Positions 1 through 8,900 of a DNA stretch of 64,000 bases are shown here, in pieces. The stretch covers positions 24,769 through 88,768 of the forward strand of contig NZ_JBFAPK010000038.1 in assembly GCF_040676675.1 (NCBI RefSeq). Direction: 5' to 3'. The notes beneath the pieces are model-generated. The model had not been told where the DNA came from, did no database searches, and saw only the letters and a program-made list of their open reading frames with translations. Numbering within the stretch: the first letter of the stretch is position 1; every line of letters starts with the position of its first letter. Position numbers and translations under genes: made by a program. Source of the DNA: JBFAPK01 sp040676675. GTDB taxonomy: Bacteria > Actinomycetota > Actinomycetes > Mycobacteriales > Micromonosporaceae.

Positions 1-2734
1 CCAGCACGCCGAGCGCGGTGAGCAGGTCGCCGTAGAGCCGGGCCACCGTGGTCTTGCCCGTGCCGGGCGGCCCCGAGAAGACCAGGTGCCGCGAGAGCGA
101 CGGCGCCGGCAGCCCGGCCGCCAGCCGCGCCTGGGTGGTGGCCAGCAGGTCGATCATGTTGGAGACCTCCCGCTTGACCGCCGAGAGGCCGATCATGCTG
201 TGCAGTTCGCCGAGCAGCCGGTCGACCTCCTCGGTACGGGAGTCGCCGGCGCGCACGCCGCCGCGGGGCGGCGCGCCGAGGTCCTGCGGCAGCAGTTGGG
301 CGAGTTCGACCCCGGACGACGAGCCGCCCTGCTCGACCCCGGACGACGAGCCGCCCTGCGAGAGCCGGAACGCCTGGCGGCCGACCATCTCCTCGAAGAC
401 CTTGCGCGCCACCCGCGCGTTGCCGAAGTTGGCGTCCCGCACCATCCCGTCGAAGAGCCCGGCCAGGGCGATTCGGGTGTCGTACTCCAGCGAGTAGTGG
501 TGCGTGCTGCACATCCGCTCGACGATGGTGACCAGTTCGGCGGTCGAGTAGCTCTCGAACTCGATGGTCTTGGAGAACCGGGAGGCCAGCCCCGGGTTGG
601 AGGTGAGGAACGCGCGCATCTGCGGCGAGTACCCGGCGACGATGACGACCACCTCGTCGCGGTGGTCCTCCATGAGCTTGACCAGGGTGTCGATCGCCTC
701 GCGGCCGAAGTCGTGGCCGGACCCGCCCTCCACCGGCGACAGGGTGTACGCCTCGTCGACGAAGAGCACGCCGCCGAGGGCCTCGGTGAACCTCTCCGCG
801 GTCTTCACGGCGGTACCGCCGATGTGCTCGGCGACCAGGTCGGCGCGGGACACCTCGACCAGCTGACCGGTCCGCAGCACGCCCAGCTCGGCGAGGATCC
901 TGCCGTAGAGGCGGGCCACCGTGGTCTTGCCGGTGCCCGGCGCGCCGGCGAAGACCATGTGCCGCGACATCGGCGGCGCCGGCAGGCCCGCGGCGGCCCG
1001 GCGCAGCCCCACCCGGTGCAGGCCGACCAGGGTGGCCACCTCCTGTTTGACGCCGGCGAGCCCGACCAGGGCGTCCAACTCGGCCAGCAGCGGGCTCGCC
1101 GGGTCCCGGTCCGGCCGGTCGGCGTCCGGCCGGGCCGACCCGGACGGTCGCGAGGAGGCGGCCGGCCGGGCCGGGGCGGGCGCCGCGGGTACCGGGGGCG
1201 TCGCCGGGAACACGGGCACCAGGTACCGCACCCCGTCGCCGCCGTTGCCGGCGAGCGAACCGCCCTCGACGCGTACGGGCTCGGTGGTCTCCACCAGCAC
1301 GCCGTCCCGGGCGTTGTCGATGATCTCGCAGTCGTCGAGCCGGCCGGTGGCCCCCGCGGCGAACCGTACCCCCACCTCGCCGTCGTGCACCCGGCTGCGG
1401 ATCGCGGTCACCCGGGCCCCCGGACCGGCCAACACCCCGGCGTCGCGGGCGCCGGCGATGTCGCACGCGGTCAGCGTCGCGGTCGCGTCCCTGCCCACGG
1501 CCACGCCGGTGCGCCCGTCGCGGACGGTCAGCTCGGTCGCCTCCAGGGCCGCCCCGGCGCCGACCTCGACCCCGGCGACCTGACACCGTTCGATCCGGCC
1601 CCGGCGCACCGTCGGACGCGCGCCCTCGGTGACCCGGATGCCGTGTTCGGCGCAGTCGCTCGCAACCAGGTCCTCAAGCAGTGGGGCGGCGGTACCGCTC
1701 AGCGCCAGCGCGGTGCGACCGCCCCGAATCGCCGTACCGCGGACGGACCCGCCCGAGGCGCCGGTGAAGAGCATCCCCGCCCCGTCGCCGCCGGTGATCT
1801 GCCCGCCGCCGAAGGTCGGCGCGGCCGTGTCGCCGACCGCCACCGCGGCCGACGCGCCACCCTCCACGCGGCACTCGGCGAACTCGCCGCCCGCCTCCTC
1901 GATCACCAGGATGCCGTGCCCGCCCGCCGAGCGGATCCGGGTGCGGGTGACCACCGGCCGGGCGGTGCCGGAGACCACGATGCCGTGCCCGCCGACCGCC
2001 CGCAGCTCGCAGTCCTCCAACACCGGCCGCCCGCCCGCGACCACCACCCCCACGCCGGGGGTGTCGTGCACGGTGGTGCCGGTCAGCCGGATCGCGCCGT
2101 CGTCCTCGACGGCGACCGCCGGCCCGTCCACAGCGCTGATGTCGCACCGTTGCAGGCTGCCGCGACCTCCGCGGACGCTCAGCACGGCCGACCCGCGTAC
2201 GCCGGTGATCGTGCAGGCGCGCAGCACCGGGTCCGCGCCGCCGGTGGTGACCAGCCCGGAGGTACCGATGTCCCGGACCGTCGTACCGGTGATGGTGCCG
2301 GCGCCGGCCTTCTCCACGAGCAGCCCCGCGCCGGCGGGATTGCGGACCAGGCAGTCGGTCATCTCCAGCCGGCCGCCCGGCACGTGCACCGCCACCACGC
2401 CCCGCGCCACCACCTCGCAGTCGGCGAGGGTCGCGACGCCGCGCCCGACCTGCACCGCCGGCAGGTCCGGGCCGCCCCCGGCGAGCACCAGGCCGCGCAG
2501 CGCGGGCGCCCCGCCGGCGGCGAAGACCGCCACGCCGTCGCCGCCGTCCACGGTCACCGTGCCCCGGCCGTCCTCGGCCACGACGGTGACGTCGCCGGAG
2601 AGGTGCAGCTGTTCCCGGTACACGCCGGGCTGGACCACGACCGTCGCTCCAGGCTCGGCCACCGCCAGGGCGGCCGTGATGCTCGATTCGCATCCCGGGT
2701 CCGTCTGGGACACCGACACCACGCTCTTGATCAC
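1..2734 (-). CDS. EccA-like tandem AAA+ ATPase with N-terminal beta-helix (3' end beyond the window)
   Basis: GTG start at 2734 overlaps the stop of the preceding gene by 4 bases (GTGA), so translation is probably coupled. Residues ~1-470 are short Val/Gly-rich repeats with the look of a right-handed parallel beta-helix. After a Pro/Ala linker comes a CbxX/CfqX-type AAA+ module with Walker A GAPGTGKTTVARLYG (bases ~905-950) and Walker B GGVLFVDEAYT (~bases 750-785). A second AAA+ module begins with GPPGTGKTTVARLYG (bases ~45-90) and is cut by the window edge. Mycobacterial EccA has one AAA+ domain behind TPR repeats; here a beta-helix takes the TPR place and the AAA+ module is doubled. Inferred role: cytosolic chaperone/ATPase of the T7SS. 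The AAA+ call is firm; the beta-helix call rests on repeat texture. Confidence 0.85.
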   Translation of the reverse strand, partial: MIKSVVSVSQTDPGCESSITAALAVAEPGATVVVQPGVYREQLHLSGDVTVVAEDGRGTVTVDGGDGVAVFAAGGAPALRGLVLAGGGPDLPAVQVGRGVATLADCEVVARGVVAVHVPGGRLEMTDCLVRNPAGAGLLVEKAGAGTITGTTVRDIGTSGLVTTGGADPVLRACTITGVRGSAVLSVRGGRGSLQRCDISAVDGPAVAVEDDGAIRLTGTTVHDTPGVGVVVAGGRPVLEDCELRAVGGHGIVVSGTARPVVTRTRIRSAGGHGILVIEEAGGEFAECRVEGGASAAVAVGDTAAPTFGGGQITGGDGAGMLFTGASGGSVRGTAIRGGRTALALSGTAAPLLEDLVASDCAEHGIRVTEGARPTVRRGRIERCQVAGVEVGAGAALEATELTVRDGRTGVAVGRDATATLTACDIAGARDAGVLAGPGARVTAIRSRVHDGEVGVRFAAGATGRLDDCEIIDNARDGVLVETTEPVRVEGGSLAGNGGDGVRYLVPVFPATPPVPAAPAPARPAASSRPSGSARPDADRPDRDPASPLLAELDALVGLAGVKQEVATLVGLHRVGLRRAAAGLPAPPMSRHMVFAGAPGTGKTTVARLYGRILAELGVLRTGQLVEVSRADLVAEHIGGTAVKTAERFTEALGGVLFVDEAYTLSPVEGGSGHDFGREAIDTLVKLMEDHRDEVVVIVAGYSPQMRAFLTSNPGLASRFSKTIEFESYSTAELVTIVERMCSTHHYSLEYDTRIALAGLFDGMVRDANFGNARVARKVFEEMVGRQAFRLSQGGSSSGVEQGGSSSGVELAQLLPQDLGAPPRGGVRAGDSRTEEVDRLLGELHSMIGLSAVKREVSNMIDLLATTQARLAAGLPAPSLSRHLVFSGPPGTGKTTVARLYGDLLTALGVL
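306..359. repeat. 27-bp tandem repeat, two copies, inside the AAA+ gene
   Basis: Identical 27-bp units at 306-332 and 333-359 duplicate nine residues (EQGGSSSGV) in the linker between the two AAA+ modules. The duplication keeps the reading frame. Confidence 0.9.
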
Positions 2735-4788
2735 GCTGCGCCACCTTCGGGGACGGGCATCATTTCCGGTACGTCGGGTCGCCGGTACCGCCGGCCGGCC
2801 TCGTCCAGGCCCGGCGCGTACGACGACCGGGGCAGCCCGGGCCGGGAGCGGGTTCGCCGTGGCGCCTCCCGCAGCCGGGCCAGGACGCGTTCGAGGTCGT
2901 CGCTACCGCCCCGGCCACGGTGGGCCGCGGCCAGGTCGCGGAGCAGCACCCGGGCCGGCTCGCCCCGGCCGTCCGGCCGGTCGACGGCGAGCACGGTGAA
3001 CCGGGCACCGGGCGGGAACAGGGCGGCGTCGCCGACGCCGAGCCCGGAGACCCGACGCGCGCTGACCGACCAGATCGCGATCTCCACGGCGGCCTCGGGA
3101 TCCACCGGCGCGGCGGCGAGGTCCACGTCCAGGAAGGCCGGTTCGGCCAGCTCGTCGCCAGGCCGGTAGCCGGCCAGCACGTCGTGGCCGGCCGCGGTGG
3201 CCCGGAAGACCGGCCCGAACACCGACGGCAGGCGCTGCAGGCCGTACGCGGCGGTCCGGGCGAGCAGGGCCACCTGGTCCCGTTCGGTCTCGTCGCCGTG
3301 CCCGCGCAGGACCCGGTTGACCGTGTCGCGCTCCTCCAGCAGGTACGCCCGGACGGCGACCAGGCCGGCGACGATGTCGGCGGCCGAACCGGCGACCGCG
3401 CGCAGGCCGGGGTCCTCGGAGAGGCGGCGGGCGACGATGCGGGCGTGCGCGTCGTACCGGCCGTTGAGGGCCTGCCGGACGGCGGCCCGGTCCGGGGCGG
3501 CGTCCGGCTCCGGCTCGGGCAGCCAGAGCGCGGCCCCGGCGGCGTCCGGTCCGGGCGGTGCCGGCCCGCGCGGCTGCCGGGGCGCCGGAGCGGGCCCCGG
3601 GGGCGCCGGTGTGTCCCCGGCCGAGGGGTCTCCCGCGCCGGCGCCGCCCGCCGGGCGCGCGGCCTCGACCGCCGACCGGACGGGATCACCCGCGGTCGGC
3701 GGGTGGGTGGGGTCATCCCCGGCCGGCGGGCGCGCGGACCCGTCCGGGCTTGCCGGGTACGACCGTTCGTCCGGGGTCGCCGGCGGCGGGGCGGCCAGCG
3801 TGGCGAAGACCCGGTGCCGGCGCGCCGGGGACAGCAGTTCGCGCAGCTCCGCCGGGAGCGGGCTCGGTGCGGTGGGATCGGCGACCGGGTCCGCGCCGGA
3901 CGCGACCGCCGGCGACCGGTCCGCCGCCGGCGCGGTACGGGCGCGAACGTGCGGTCTTCCGGGCTCCGGGTCGGCCGGCACCGGCACGGGCGCCGCGACC
4001 TCGGGCGCGACCTCGGGCGGGGACGCGGCTGCCGGTCCCGGTGCCGATGCCGCGCCGGGGGCGGCGGGCATCCCGGCGGAGGGGGCGGGTGTCCGGGCGG
4101 GCGTGGTGGGTGTCGGGGCGGCCAGGAAGGACCGGGCGAGACCGGACGGGGGCGCCGGCAGCACGGGACCGAGGACGTCGACGCGGCGACCGGCCGGGGT
4201 GCGCGGGTGGAACCGCCGGAACGTCTCCGCCGCCAGCGCGAGCCCGGTGCCGGTGAACCGTACGCCGGGATCCCCCGCCACGACCGGACGGCCGAGGGCG
4301 TCGGCGAGCGCGCCGATCAGCAGGCTCATCGCCGGGGCGGAGGTGACCTCGCCGGCGGGCACCACCAGCAGCGGGCGGGCGGCCGGGCAGACGGCGGCGA
4401 GGTGACCGGCGAGGACGCGGGGCGGCACCGCCCGGCCGTCCACCCGGAATCCGGCGACGTCCAGCGCGATCTCGACGACGAACCCGGCCGGCGACGCGGT
4501 GGTGAGCGTGGGCGGCCGGTCGCGGAAGCTCCAACCGGCCGGGGTGGCCCGGCCCGGCGTACCGGGCGGCACGGCCTCGGCCGCCGCCCCGGGTTCCCGC
4601 CCGCCGCCACCGTCGAGCGGCGCGCCGGCCGGTGGGGCGGGCGATCCGGCGGGCCGCGCGTCCGGGTCGGAGCGGCGCGGCCGGGCCGGCAGGCGGCACA
4701 GCGGCGGGCGTCCGGTCGGCAGGTGGGTGACGGCGCCGCCGACGGGTACGAGCGCCGGGCCGGCACCCGTACCGGTCATCGATGCCAT
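2731..4788 (-). CDS. T7SS-associated protein with degenerate ART-like C-terminus
   Basis: 685 aa from ATG 4788, chosen because GGAAGGGG lies about 7 bases upstream; an earlier in-frame ATG at 4848 lies upstream of the promoter. Residues ~100-200 form a small alpha/beta module (FVVEIALD, LLVVPAGEV, GRPVVAGD). Residues ~240-430 are a Pro/Ala linker. Residues ~519-620 follow the ADP-ribosyltransferase order: VFRAT, GYRPGDELAEPAF, AIWSVSARRVSG, LFPPGARFTVL. The Arg is present, but the Ser-Thr-Ser position reads FLDVDL and the Glu before LFPPG is Ala, so catalysis is unlikely. The ending resembles that of the 705-aa protein at 30621-32738. It shares a 4-base overlap with the AAA+ gene and has its own promoter just upstream. 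The fold assignment is inference from motifs. Confidence 0.6.
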   Translation of the reverse strand: MASMTGTGAGPALVPVGGAVTHLPTGRPPLCRLPARPRRSDPDARPAGSPAPPAGAPLDGGGGREPGAAAEAVPPGTPGRATPAGWSFRDRPPTLTTASPAGFVVEIALDVAGFRVDGRAVPPRVLAGHLAAVCPAARPLLVVPAGEVTSAPAMSLLIGALADALGRPVVAGDPGVRFTGTGLALAAETFRRFHPRTPAGRRVDVLGPVLPAPPSGLARSFLAAPTPTTPARTPAPSAGMPAAPGAASAPGPAAASPPEVAPEVAAPVPVPADPEPGRPHVRARTAPAADRSPAVASGADPVADPTAPSPLPAELRELLSPARRHRVFATLAAPPPATPDERSYPASPDGSARPPAGDDPTHPPTAGDPVRSAVEAARPAGGAGAGDPSAGDTPAPPGPAPAPRQPRGPAPPGPDAAGAALWLPEPEPDAAPDRAAVRQALNGRYDAHARIVARRLSEDPGLRAVAGSAADIVAGLVAVRAYLLEERDTVNRVLRGHGDETERDQVALLARTAAYGLQRLPSVFGPVFRATAAGHDVLAGYRPGDELAEPAFLDVDLAAAPVDPEAAVEIAIWSVSARRVSGLGVGDAALFPPGARFTVLAVDRPDGRGEPARVLLRDLAAAHRGRGGSDDLERVLARLREAPRRTRSRPGLPRSSYAPGLDEAGRRYRRPDVPEMMPVPEGGAA

Positions 4789-4822
4789 TGGCGCCCCTTC
4801 CCTCTCCCCCGATGACATGTTC

Positions 4823-4846
4823 GACGGCCGGACGGCGCCAAAGTTC
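4823..4846 (-). promoter_or_regulatory. ECF-type promoter, GAAC-N16-CGTC
   Basis: On the minus strand TTGAACTT is followed by CCGTCGAAC, with exactly 16 bases between GAAC (4846-4843) and CGTC (4826-4823). It lies over the last codons of the immunity gene, 35 bases before the start at 4788. The same spaced pair precedes eccD and mycP. Confidence 0.55.
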
Positions 4847-5921
4847 AACGGCTGTCCCGGTAGAGCCGCGTCAGGGCCCGGTGCACGGAGACCGCGTCCA
4901 CCTCGGGCGCCCGGTAGCCGGCGGCGCGGATGTCGGCGAGCAGGTCGGCGTCGGGCGCGATGCCGTGCTCGGCCAGGTAGTACGCGCTGGCCTCGGGCCA
5001 GATCCAGCGCCCGTCGGTGTGGAACGCCACCGGCACCACGGCGCCGCGAGCCGGATCGGCCACGTCCTCGGTGTGGTTCGGGCTGATCAGCAGCGGGGCA
5101 CCGGCGTCGAGGTAGCCGAGGACGCGGTCGCGCTCCTCGCCGGAGAGCCCGTCACGACCGGCCGGTACGACCGGACCGTCGCTGTCGAAGAGCCGCGCGA
5201 CCCGGATCGGCTCGGCCGGCGCCGGCGCCCACAGCAGCGCGCCGAAGCCGAGTGCGGTGCGCTGGAACGCCGGCAGGGCGCCGGGCTCGGCGAAGACCTC
5301 GACCTGCGGGTGGGCCTCCCCGGCGGCGGCCAGCGCGTCCTGGAGGGCGGGTGCCACCGGGACCAGTACCGCGTCGTCGGCCGTGGCGGCCTGCACGAGG
5401 TAGACCCGCCGTGGCGCCGGCCACCGGGTGTCGCGGGCGGGGAAGCGAAAGGACCGCCACACGCCCAGGATCGCCACGCCCGCCACCTCGCCGCCGGAGA
5501 CGGCCGCCCGTACCGCCTCGTCGGTCGGGTCGGCGCCGCCCGGGCCGTCGTACCCGGCGGTGAGGTCCAGACTGTACGGCACCTCGTCGCCGTAAGTCGC
5601 CAGGACGTCCGGCCCGACCGGGGCGAGCCCGAACCAGCCCTGCCCCTCCGTCTCCGAGCGCTCCAGCGCCGCCACCGCGTCGGCGTCCGCGCCCGCCTCG
5701 GCCAGGGTCGCCGCGAGCAGGTCGGCGTCGGCGGGGGTGAGCGCGATCCGGCCGGCCAGGGCCGCGAAGGTGACGGCCTGCGCGACGCCCAGCACGTCGC
5801 CGTCGGCGAGCCAGCGGCGCGCCTCGGCGGTCAGCTCGTCCGGCAGCCGACCGGCCGTACGCAGCAGCAGCCGGTGGTACGCGGCCACCCGGGCCGGCTC
5901 GACCCGGACGGTTTCGATCAT
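4845..5921 (-). CDS. probable immunity protein for the adjacent giant toxin
   Basis: 358 aa from ATG 5921 with GAGGAGG 6 bases upstream; it begins 10 bases after the stop of the 3502-aa toxin gene. There is no signal peptide or membrane segment. The C-terminal ~90 residues contain an aromatic-rich motif (HTDGRWIWPEASAYYLAEHG) followed by a helix and an RALTRLYR tail. From memory, motifs like this occur in actinobacterial proteins encoded next to polymorphic toxins. I infer a cytosolic immunity role from position, size and lack of export signals. It could instead be a secretion chaperone for the toxin. No catalytic motif is visible. Confidence 0.55.
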   Translation of the reverse strand: MIETVRVEPARVAAYHRLLLRTAGRLPDELTAEARRWLADGDVLGVAQAVTFAALAGRIALTPADADLLAATLAEAGADADAVAALERSETEGQGWFGLAPVGPDVLATYGDEVPYSLDLTAGYDGPGGADPTDEAVRAAVSGGEVAGVAILGVWRSFRFPARDTRWPAPRRVYLVQAATADDAVLVPVAPALQDALAAAGEAHPQVEVFAEPGALPAFQRTALGFGALLWAPAPAEPIRVARLFDSDGPVVPAGRDGLSGEERDRVLGYLDAGAPLLISPNHTEDVADPARGAVVPVAFHTDGRWIWPEASAYYLAEHGIAPDADLLADIRAAGYRAPEVDAVSVHRALTRLYRDSR

Positions 5922-5931
5922 GGACGCCTCC

Positions 5932-8900
5932 TCAGTGGCGGGAATCGACGGGTACGGGAACCGCGCCCACCTGGGCCGGCGCGGTCGGCGGCGCCGCGCC
6001 GCCGTGTTTGACCAGGACGGGTGCCACGGGTACGCCGAGGTGCGCGGTGAGCCGCCGGGCCACGTTGCGCAGCCAGCGGGTGACCTCCTCGGTCTCCGGC
6101 GCGGGCACCCGCACCTTCTGGCTCATGTACCGGCCGGACTTGTCGTTGACCTCCCAGCGCCCGGCCTCGGCGTTCCAGCCGATCTCGCCGCTGACCCGCG
6201 AGCGCGGCCGGTCGTTGGCGACCGCCCCGGTCTCCGGGTCGAACTCGACGGCGATGGTGGGGTGGCCCTGCCCGTCCAGGCGTTGCCGGAACTCCGCCAG
6301 CGCGCGCTCGAACTCGGCCGGATCGGCGGGACGCCCGCCGGGGTGGTACGCGTCGTACAGCTCGGTCCACTCGTCGTCGCCGAGCAGCTTGCCCATCTCC
6401 TCGCTGCCCACCCGGATGTGGCCCTCGGCGTCCACCGCGTAGTGCCAGTTCGCGCCGGTGTGCGAGAGCAGCAGCCCCGGCGGCAGGTCGGCCAGCCGGT
6501 ACCAGAGCGGGTTGACCCGGGGGAAGCCGTCCGCGTCCTGCTCGGTCGGCTTCACCTGCTTGGCCAGGACCAGCGGGCCGTACTCGCGGTCCAGGTCGGC
6601 GCCGGGCGGCGGCGCGTCGGGCCGGACCGGGTCGGTGGCGGGGTCGGTGAGCGCGTCGAGCCCCGGCGTGGTGACCGGGGTGCCCGCGATCGGGACGTCG
6701 ACCGCTCCGACCGGTACGAACAGGATCTGCGCCGGCCGGTCCGGCAGCCGCGCCGGCCGCCCGGTCTGCCCGTCCAGGAAGAGCACGCCGTGCGCGTCGT
6801 GGACGACGTTGAACGCGTGCCCCCGCTCGCTGCCCACCTGCCGGGTCACCACGACGCCGTGCGCCCCCGGGCCGGCGGCGGTCATCGCCGCAACGATCTC
6901 CGGGAAGCCGGCCACGGCGGTCAGGCCGCGGTCGCCGGCACCGCCCGAGTCGTTGGCGTACCGGACGAGATCCGCGGTCGGCAGTCCGGTCTCCCCCTCC
7001 TCCAGCGGCGGCGCCTGGAAGACGGTGCCGGGCTCGGTGCTGCTCAGGTGGGTGGCGATGACCGTGAGCACGCAGTTGGCCAGCCAGCCGCCGTCCGCCG
7101 GGTGCTTCCCACCGTCGTTGACCTGGCGCAGCCAGCCGTAGTCGCGCTCGAACGCCTCCTCCGGGTCGCCGTCCGGCCGCCACCAGGCCAACCCGTCCGT
7201 GCCGCCGTCGGCCGTACCCTCCCGCGCCGTCTCGTTCCCGCCGCTGAGCGCGGGCGGGTCCGCGACCGGGGCGCCGGCCCGCCGGGACTCCCGCTCGGCC
7301 CGCCGCAGCACGTCGTCGATGCTGGGCCGGCCGGTGGACGCGGCGGTCTCGACGAGGTGGGCCAGGTTCGGCGCGGCGTCCAGACCGGCGGGCAGTCGGG
7401 TCGCCAGGTACGGCCGCAGGATCGCGTCGGTGTGCCGGGTCCGCGCGGTGCCATCGGCCGGTACCGCCGCACGGCGCCGGGACGAGGACGTCGCCTCCTC
7501 CACCGGCGCGGGCGGTTCCTCGACCGGCCCGCGCCGCTCCTCCACCGGCCCGCGCCGCTCCTCCACCGGCCCGCGCCGCTCCTCCACCGGCTCGGGCAGC
7601 TCCGGCACCGATGCCAGCGGGCGCTGGAGCGGCGGCGGGGGCGGGGGCCGGAGCGGCGGTGGCGGTCGCTGGGGCGGCGGGAGCGGGGGCGGCTGCGACG
7701 GCGGCGGTGGCTGCCGGACCAGCGCCAGGTCCTCCGGATCCTCGGCCGTCGCGGGCTCCGGCGTCCCGTCGCCGATCGCGACGTACCGGGACTGGAAGTC
7801 GTCGAGCCGGCGGTAGTGCTCCTGCGCGAGCAGCCACCACTCCTCTTCGGCCGCGTCGCGCGCCCGCGCGGCCTCCTCCCACCGCGTCCGCGCGTCCGGG
7901 TCGGCGGAGCCGGCCTCGGCGTACCGGATCGCCGCCTCCTGCTCCGCCGCCTTGACGAACCGGTCCGCCGCCGCCGACAGCTTCGCCTCGCCCCGCACGA
8001 TCTCCTCGAACGCGGTGCGGGCCTCGGCCGGGGCGCCGTCGTCGATGCCGAGGATCCGCCGGGCCTCGGCCAGCCCGGTACGGACCACCACCCGGATCTC
8101 CGTGTCGTCCGGGCTGGACCGCCGGTCGGAACCGGAGGCGTGACCGGTGAGCGTGGCCTCCAGCGTCGGGCGGGTGACGTACTCGACCAGCGCCGACGGG
8201 CCCTCGGGTTTGACGTTGCCGAACGACGTCGACCCGCTGTCCTCGCCGCTGGCCACCGCCGCCGTGTCGCCGCTGCCCGGCCCGGTGCCGGAGGTCTCCA
8301 GCGCCTGGTACGGGTCGCCCATGTAGCCGCGGCCCAGCAGCAGGCGGGGCATGTGGTTGGAGACCTCCAGGACGTGGTAGCCGCTGCCGGCGGTGGTCGA
8401 GTTCTGCCCGATGTGCTCGCGGTACACCAGCGAGTCGACCCCGGCGAGCCGGGCCGCCACCGGCGTCAGCCCCAGCTTCAGCATGGCCTTGCGCATCAGC
8501 ACGTCGGTACTGGGTACGGCCGGCAGTTCGAGCATCTCCGGGGAGAGCAGCTGCGCGCTGTTCGGCAGCAGCAGGTCCGGCGTCAGCCCGGACCGGATCT
8601 GGAACGACGCCGGATAGCCGTCCTTGACCAGCCGGTGGCTCGCGCCGGCCAGCATCGTCGTCGTCAGCTGCTGCAACTCCTCCGCCGGGCCGAGGTCCTC
8701 CGGGGTGAACCGGGGCGGCACCAGCAGGCCGTTGCGGAGCTGCCAGCCCGGCTCCGGACCCGGCGTCGCCCCCGGCCGGTACGCTCCGGGCGAGTCCAGC
8801 CGCGCCGGCGGGTGACTGGTGCCCGTCGTACGCAGGTCGCCGGCCCAGCGGTCGACGGTGACCGGCGCGTCGAACGTGACCGTGCCCTCCGGCAGCGCCT

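Noticed and set aside
2731..4788. Active ADP-ribosyltransferase toxin
   Set aside because: Order of motifs fits the fold, but the Ser-Thr-Ser and catalytic Glu positions are not conserved and no export signal or separate immunity gene is seen.
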